Source: Saccoglossus kowalevskii
Taxonomy: Eukaryota > Hemichordata > Enteropneusta > Harrimaniidae
DNA length: 28,614 nucleotides
Reading direction: 5' to 3'
Assembly: GCF_000003605.2 (NCBI RefSeq)
Contig: NW_003133373.1
Span: 94,868-123,481, forward strand
The notes under the pieces are model-generated. The model had not been told where the DNA came from. It saw nothing but the letters and a program-made list of their open reading frames with translations, and did no database searches. A program made the position numbers and the translations under genes. How positions within the stretch are numbered: position 1 is the stretch's first letter; each line of letters starts with the position of its first letter. Below, in pieces: positions 25,001-28,614 of the stretch.

Positions 25001-25549
25001 CTCGTTAACGTTAACGAATACGACTGAACTTATTGACGAATGTTCCGTTACTCACCTAACCACACGTGTAGGATGTCTTCATTACACTCGTCTAAAACAA
25101 ATCACATATCTTGTTAGTATATAAATGAATTGATAGTTAACCAGAGGTCAAGAGATCCACAGAGGCACGTTAAAGATTGATATACACTCAATAGTGTGTT
25201 TGTATCTCAATGTATCTAGGCGTAATGCAGTCAAGAAAAGCATATCCCCATTTCTCTCCGAAACCCGGCCGAGTATGTCAAATCAGTGTTTTCTCAAATC
25301 GAACCCACCTACACCCGTATTGGTGCCCTCAAATACGAAAACAACCATTGAGGGAGAAGAGACAGAAAAAAATGTCATTTATCAAATTACAGTTTCTTCA
25401 GTTTCGATCAATTTCCCGAGCACCACATGGCATTAGTTCAATTTCATGCCTGTATTGCGCAATAAGTACTCACCACATGTATGCATTCCCAGCGCACATA
25501 CCACAACAAGACACGCGAGAACATTTGATAAATTAGCTTCCATTGTCAT
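20847..25549 (-). CDS. Gene I: two-domain sphingomyelinase C-like GPI-type protein, both domains intact
   Basis: In transcript order the exons are 25474-25549 (signal peptide), 25056-25091, 23166-24398, 22270-22305 and 20847-22048, giving 2,583 nt and 860 aa. All four introns are GT-AG and phase 1. The signal exon encodes MEANLSNVLACLVVVCALGMHTC, preceded in frame by Met-Thr. I used the upstream ATG (25547-25549), but 25541-25543 is equally possible. Cys-rich modules cover about 28-79 and 451-505, and the EEP domains about 95-433 and 521-833. A Pro-rich linker (PIEPIPNPTYNPP) spans 436-448. The hydrophobic tail HILILIFLYAFLT after a Ser/Thr-rich stretch fits a GPI signal. This is the only one of the three genes in which both domains keep all catalytic residues. 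The intron between the domains carries a recent tandem duplication. Confidence 0.85.
22270..22305 (-). other. Gene I exon 4: 36-nt mini-exon of Cys-module 2
   Basis: It encodes DECKDDRPQVWL between a TTGCAG acceptor and a GTAAGTG donor, phase 1 on both sides. No signal-peptide-like exon lies between it and the upstream domain exon ending at 23166. Confidence 0.8.
22386..23249. repeat. Direct tandem duplication, two 429-bp copies about 99% identical
   Basis: Copy 1 is 22386-22814 and copy 2 is 22821-23249, offset by 435 bp with six bases (TAATGA) between them. I see only two differences (C/T at 22489 versus 22924, and T/G in TTATCTTG versus TTATCGTG). Copy 2 includes the last 84 bases of gene I exon 3. 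Copy 1 therefore carries a stranded duplicate of that exon end (22731-22814) with its own 5' splice donor inside intron 3. Confidence 0.9.
23166..24398 (-). other. Gene I exon 3: N-terminal EEP (sphingomyelinase C-like) domain with Pro-Val loop
   Basis: N101 (YNVWEL), E139 (FNEVF), H257 (GTHLQA), D299 and N301 (GDLNTP), D423 and H424 (SDHYAV) are present. Immediately after GGCF an insertion at about 147-166 (EIELPIELPVPVPLPVP) replaces a loop of 3-4 residues found in the other domains. The coding part starts upstream of any ATG: a CTTAAG acceptor opens GDATTECDLDETYC. The exon ends NPTYNPP at a GTAGGTTT donor. Confidence 0.85.
25056..25091 (-). other. Gene I exon 2: 36-nt mini-exon of Cys-module 1
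   Basis: It encodes DECNEDILHVWL, the most divergent of the six mini-exons (ILHVWLG where the others have RPQVWLG or RPSVWLG). It is flanked by a TTTTAG acceptor and a GTGAGTA donor, phase 1 on both sides. Confidence 0.75.
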
Positions 25550-28500
25550 CGGATGTCCGTTGGCACTACTGTTGTCGAAGCATGTGTACAATGGTGAGGT
25601 TAACTTGAACGTCAACTTGAGATATGTTTATCTTGTGCAAACAAAACATGTGCTGCCGTCACGTGGTACTCATGAATAATCCAAATTATTATACATCTGT
25701 CACCGTAACGCCATAAGTTACAGCGTGCCGTAAATTTGTGATATTGTACCGGGTATTTTCATTCTACCACATTAGGAAACGCGAATACCAAATATGGAAG
25801 GATTACGCGCATAAGCGTCCTCTAATAATAATAAAAAAAAACATAGCTACCCCCTAGGTTTGACCACTGCGAGTCGGTCGATACTCCTCCTGTCTTTGCG
25901 CATACTTTGCAGTATCCTCGCAATAACGTCACAGCATGCAACCGAGTTAGGAAATGGCTACATTTCGTTCTCTCAACGATGTGTTCAATACTAAGAATAT
26001 ATTTTTTTTTTAAATATGGTTATTAATTGGTAAATAATTATCAGGGAAGTAATATGCCATTCAAGATTGTAAGTTTCTCGTGTAGAACCATTGTCATATT
26101 GTTATGGTCTAACTATGGCTAACAGCGACAATTCTGCCACATCAGGATACTAGTAGATTTTTTTTTAATATGAACCCTGATATATGTTGTGGATTTTCGT
26201 TTCTTTCTTTTAGGTATTTTATCGTCTTTGAATGTAACAGGTAATACGCACGTGTTTTGAATTTCTTTAATATGAGTCCCAATAATAATTTTATCGATTC
26301 AGTTTTTAAAACGGAATCTGTTCAACATATGAACTTATTCAAAATTCTGGAACTCGTAATAATATAAATTTTCACATCGAGTCACAGTTTGGTAAATTAG
26401 ATGCCTAATAAGTGAAGTGTGAGTAATTGCATCGAAAATTACTTCGTCTACGAAACGCAGCATGAACATGTTCGAAAGAGTTACACAAAGTATTCTCTAT
26501 TTTGAAAATGTGTGACAAAATTAGGTCATAAGAATTCTGTTTTGTTCACATCGGATGCACTGACATTGTAGTGCCTGATTCAAATAAAGTCAAAAGGAAA
26601 ACAGTAGCGGCATGAATAATGTTTTCTGACTTTTTAGGATGTTACATTATGACTACAAGCGAAAAAAAGACGTATACAACGGAAATCCCGCAAAGTATGT
26701 TATTTGGGAAGTACGAGATCGAACCGTACTGTTTTTGTGCATATTCTAAAATAATATTTCAGTAAACTAGTACATTACAGGTGTTTGTTTGATGGATAGT
26801 TTTATATCTTAATAAATTAATGATGTCATACCATATTATCTATTTCAAAGAACAAGAATATGCAAGATTGAAAGATTTTATAAAGCGAAAATCACATATC
26901 AACGAAATGAATGACAATATTAAATTAAAATAAGATTAACATTATTTGTTGATTAATTAAAATTAGTTGACCAATAAGATTAACTTAATTAGATAATTAG
27001 GAATTTAATGTAGCTAGGAGTAGGTATGTATAGGGTAGAAATGAAAACGTCTAAATTATTGTGCAACTAACAAATGAAACATTAGGAATCAAAATAACAT
27101 GGTCGACATTTTGCAAAACATCAGTATTTTGCTAATATTAATCATCATTAGGATTTAATTCAGTACGAATGTGAGTTTTCTTATCTTTATATGTCATGAT
27201 ATACATGTACATTGAAATTGACATCTAAAAATGTAAGGTTTCCATATATATGTACATTATGTTTTTACAAATCTAAAATTTCGAGCAACTCTACTACTGT
27301 AACAATGAATTTACTCACAGAGCTATGCAAACAATTATGAAAATAATAATGTTTGTGCATTGTATTAATACACTCCGCCCGTTTTGGGTAATTTGGTTGA
27401 AACACTATAACAGAAAAGGGGTAACCATGTTCGTTTAGATGTAGTACATTTTTGAACAAATATTTCTAAAATATAATGAATTTAAAAAATGTACATCTTT
27501 TTTTCTTCCACTATCAGATTACCAGATTTTTCATAGCAGAACAATTTGCATACTTGGCACAAATTTTCTGATAATATGTCCCAATGAATTATTTACTAGC
27601 ACCAAAGTATCTTTAAATTTTAATTAAAAAACTAATGTGAATTAAACATTATGGGCTTTATTGAGTGAACCATGGGTATATGTACTCCCATTAAAAATAA
27701 TTATTTAAAGACAACATTAAATACATTTTCATCACGGGCAAAATATACAGTTTCAAACAACAGTACTGAAAATTACATGGCATGTTTCATATTCTAATTT
27801 TGAACATTACTTATGTTTGTATTATGAAGAATAATATAACTCAACTAGACTCTATTCAGTCAGGTAGACGTGCGTGTGTACTTATTTGGTGCGGTGTTAG
27901 AACTCGTCATCTTGACATTGTAACATGTTGCACTAAGGTCAAACACAAGTTCAATACAATTCAATACCTGGTATGAACGATCATATGCCCATGGTGAGCG
28001 GTTCAAGGTCAATCAGGTTTATTTATAGAAAGCATCAGTCGTGTACACAGAGATAGAAGTATGTACACAGATTGCAGACGAGTATATTATCTTATTTACA
28101 TACCTTGTATACAATACGGTATTTTGAATTCGGTTGACCTTGAACATGTTCAAGGTTAAGCACAATTAAGTTACGCTTTAAGAATGTAAAGGAAGCATCA
28201 GTTTTGTCAAAATCTCGTTTTGACATTGTGGTTCAATGTATATGCTCTCATTGATGGCCTGTGGGGTCGCTGTTGTGAGATAAAGGATAAGATGTTAGAC
28301 TGAATTTGTATTTCACGCATACGGCACGCTGTAATTGCGTTACGATGACAGATGTATGATAATGTTTATTATGTACATAACATTTATTGCTTCCTACTAT
28401 TATGAGTACAGGCACGTTAACAAACAACTCATCTCATTACTGTAATCAGATATTTCCCTCACGATGTCACATTAGCTAAGGGACGACGTCAAAAGATCGA

Positions 28501-28614
28501 TGTCGGATAAAAAAACTTAATCCCTTTAGTTTTTTTCCAAACCCCCCTACCCCCCACTGAAACTTAATTGATAAATATTGGTCATGGCGTCAGACTACAT
28601 TCACCATTAAATAC
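25550..28614. other. Gene-free region upstream of gene I
   Basis: About 3 kb of AT-rich DNA without a supported gene, tRNA or other RNA. Short open frames at 27265-27459 and 27782-27976 have no recognisable features. The stretch 26880-27060 is especially rich in ATTAA words. Two TCAAGGTCA-type sites in opposite orientation (28003-28011 and 28135-28143) and a 20-bp palindrome lie near the right end. The gene I promoter should be near 25550-25800, but no clear TATA box is seen. Confidence 0.5.
28137..28156. promoter_or_regulatory. 20-bp perfect palindrome overlapping a TGACCTTGA site
   Basis: ACCTTGAACATGTTCAAGGT is fully self-complementary. Its left arm overlaps TGACCTTGA (28135-28143), the reverse complement of TCAAGGTCA, the extended half site bound by ERR and NR5A-type nuclear receptors. 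A second TCAAGGTCA lies at 28003-28011. Function is unproven and no adjacent gene is visible. Confidence 0.4.

Overview
This is an AT-rich, intron-bearing animal genomic window with one 641-base assembly gap (10948-11588). GT-AG introns of roughly 160-1,200 bp, signal-peptide exons, GPI-type C-termini, a DOMON-domain protein, a histone-type mRNA stem-loop and large microsatellites all point to a metazoan. A marine invertebrate, possibly a non-vertebrate deuterostome, is a guess only. Nothing bacterial or plasmid-like is present.

Layout. A small plus-strand gene of five exons (422-4167) encodes a secreted or GPI-anchored DOMON protein. Everything else that is clearly coding lies on the minus strand and belongs to one tandem family. 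Six long exons each encode a complete exonuclease-endonuclease-phosphatase (EEP) domain of the sphingomyelinase C (bacterial-type neutral sphingomyelinase) kind. Read alone they look like six genes. Splice sites, reading phases and the position of signal-peptide exons instead join them in pairs into three genes: gene I (20847-25549, 860 aa), gene II (15027-18588, 836 aa) and gene III (5341-9564, 830 aa). Each predicted protein is signal peptide, Cys-rich module 1, EEP domain 1, Pro-rich linker, Cys-rich module 2, EEP domain 2, hydrophobic GPI-type tail. All twelve introns are phase 1, so the mini-exon plus domain-exon cassette is symmetric and can be duplicated in frame.

The N-terminal domains of all three genes keep every expected catalytic residue. 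The C-terminal domain is intact in gene I, has SDH changed to SNH in gene II, and has both GTH changed to GTQ and DxN changed to DxS in gene III. This suggests stepwise conversion of the membrane-proximal domain to a non-catalytic one. Between genes II and III, on both sides of the gap, lie eroded pieces of at least one more copy.

The remaining DNA (1-421, 4168-5340, 9565-15026, 18589-20846, 25550-28614) shows no convincing gene. It holds a MITE-like inverted repeat, a degenerate minisatellite, a 142-bp AG microsatellite, a GC-rich element rich in GCGCCC motifs, an orphan histone 3' stem-loop, promoter-like CCAAT/TATA motifs without a gene, and a recent 429-bp tandem duplication inside gene I.

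Functionally, the three proteins are inferred to be cell-surface phospholipid (sphingomyelin-like) phosphodiesterases with two heads. The DOMON gene is convergent with gene III and has no evident functional link to it.
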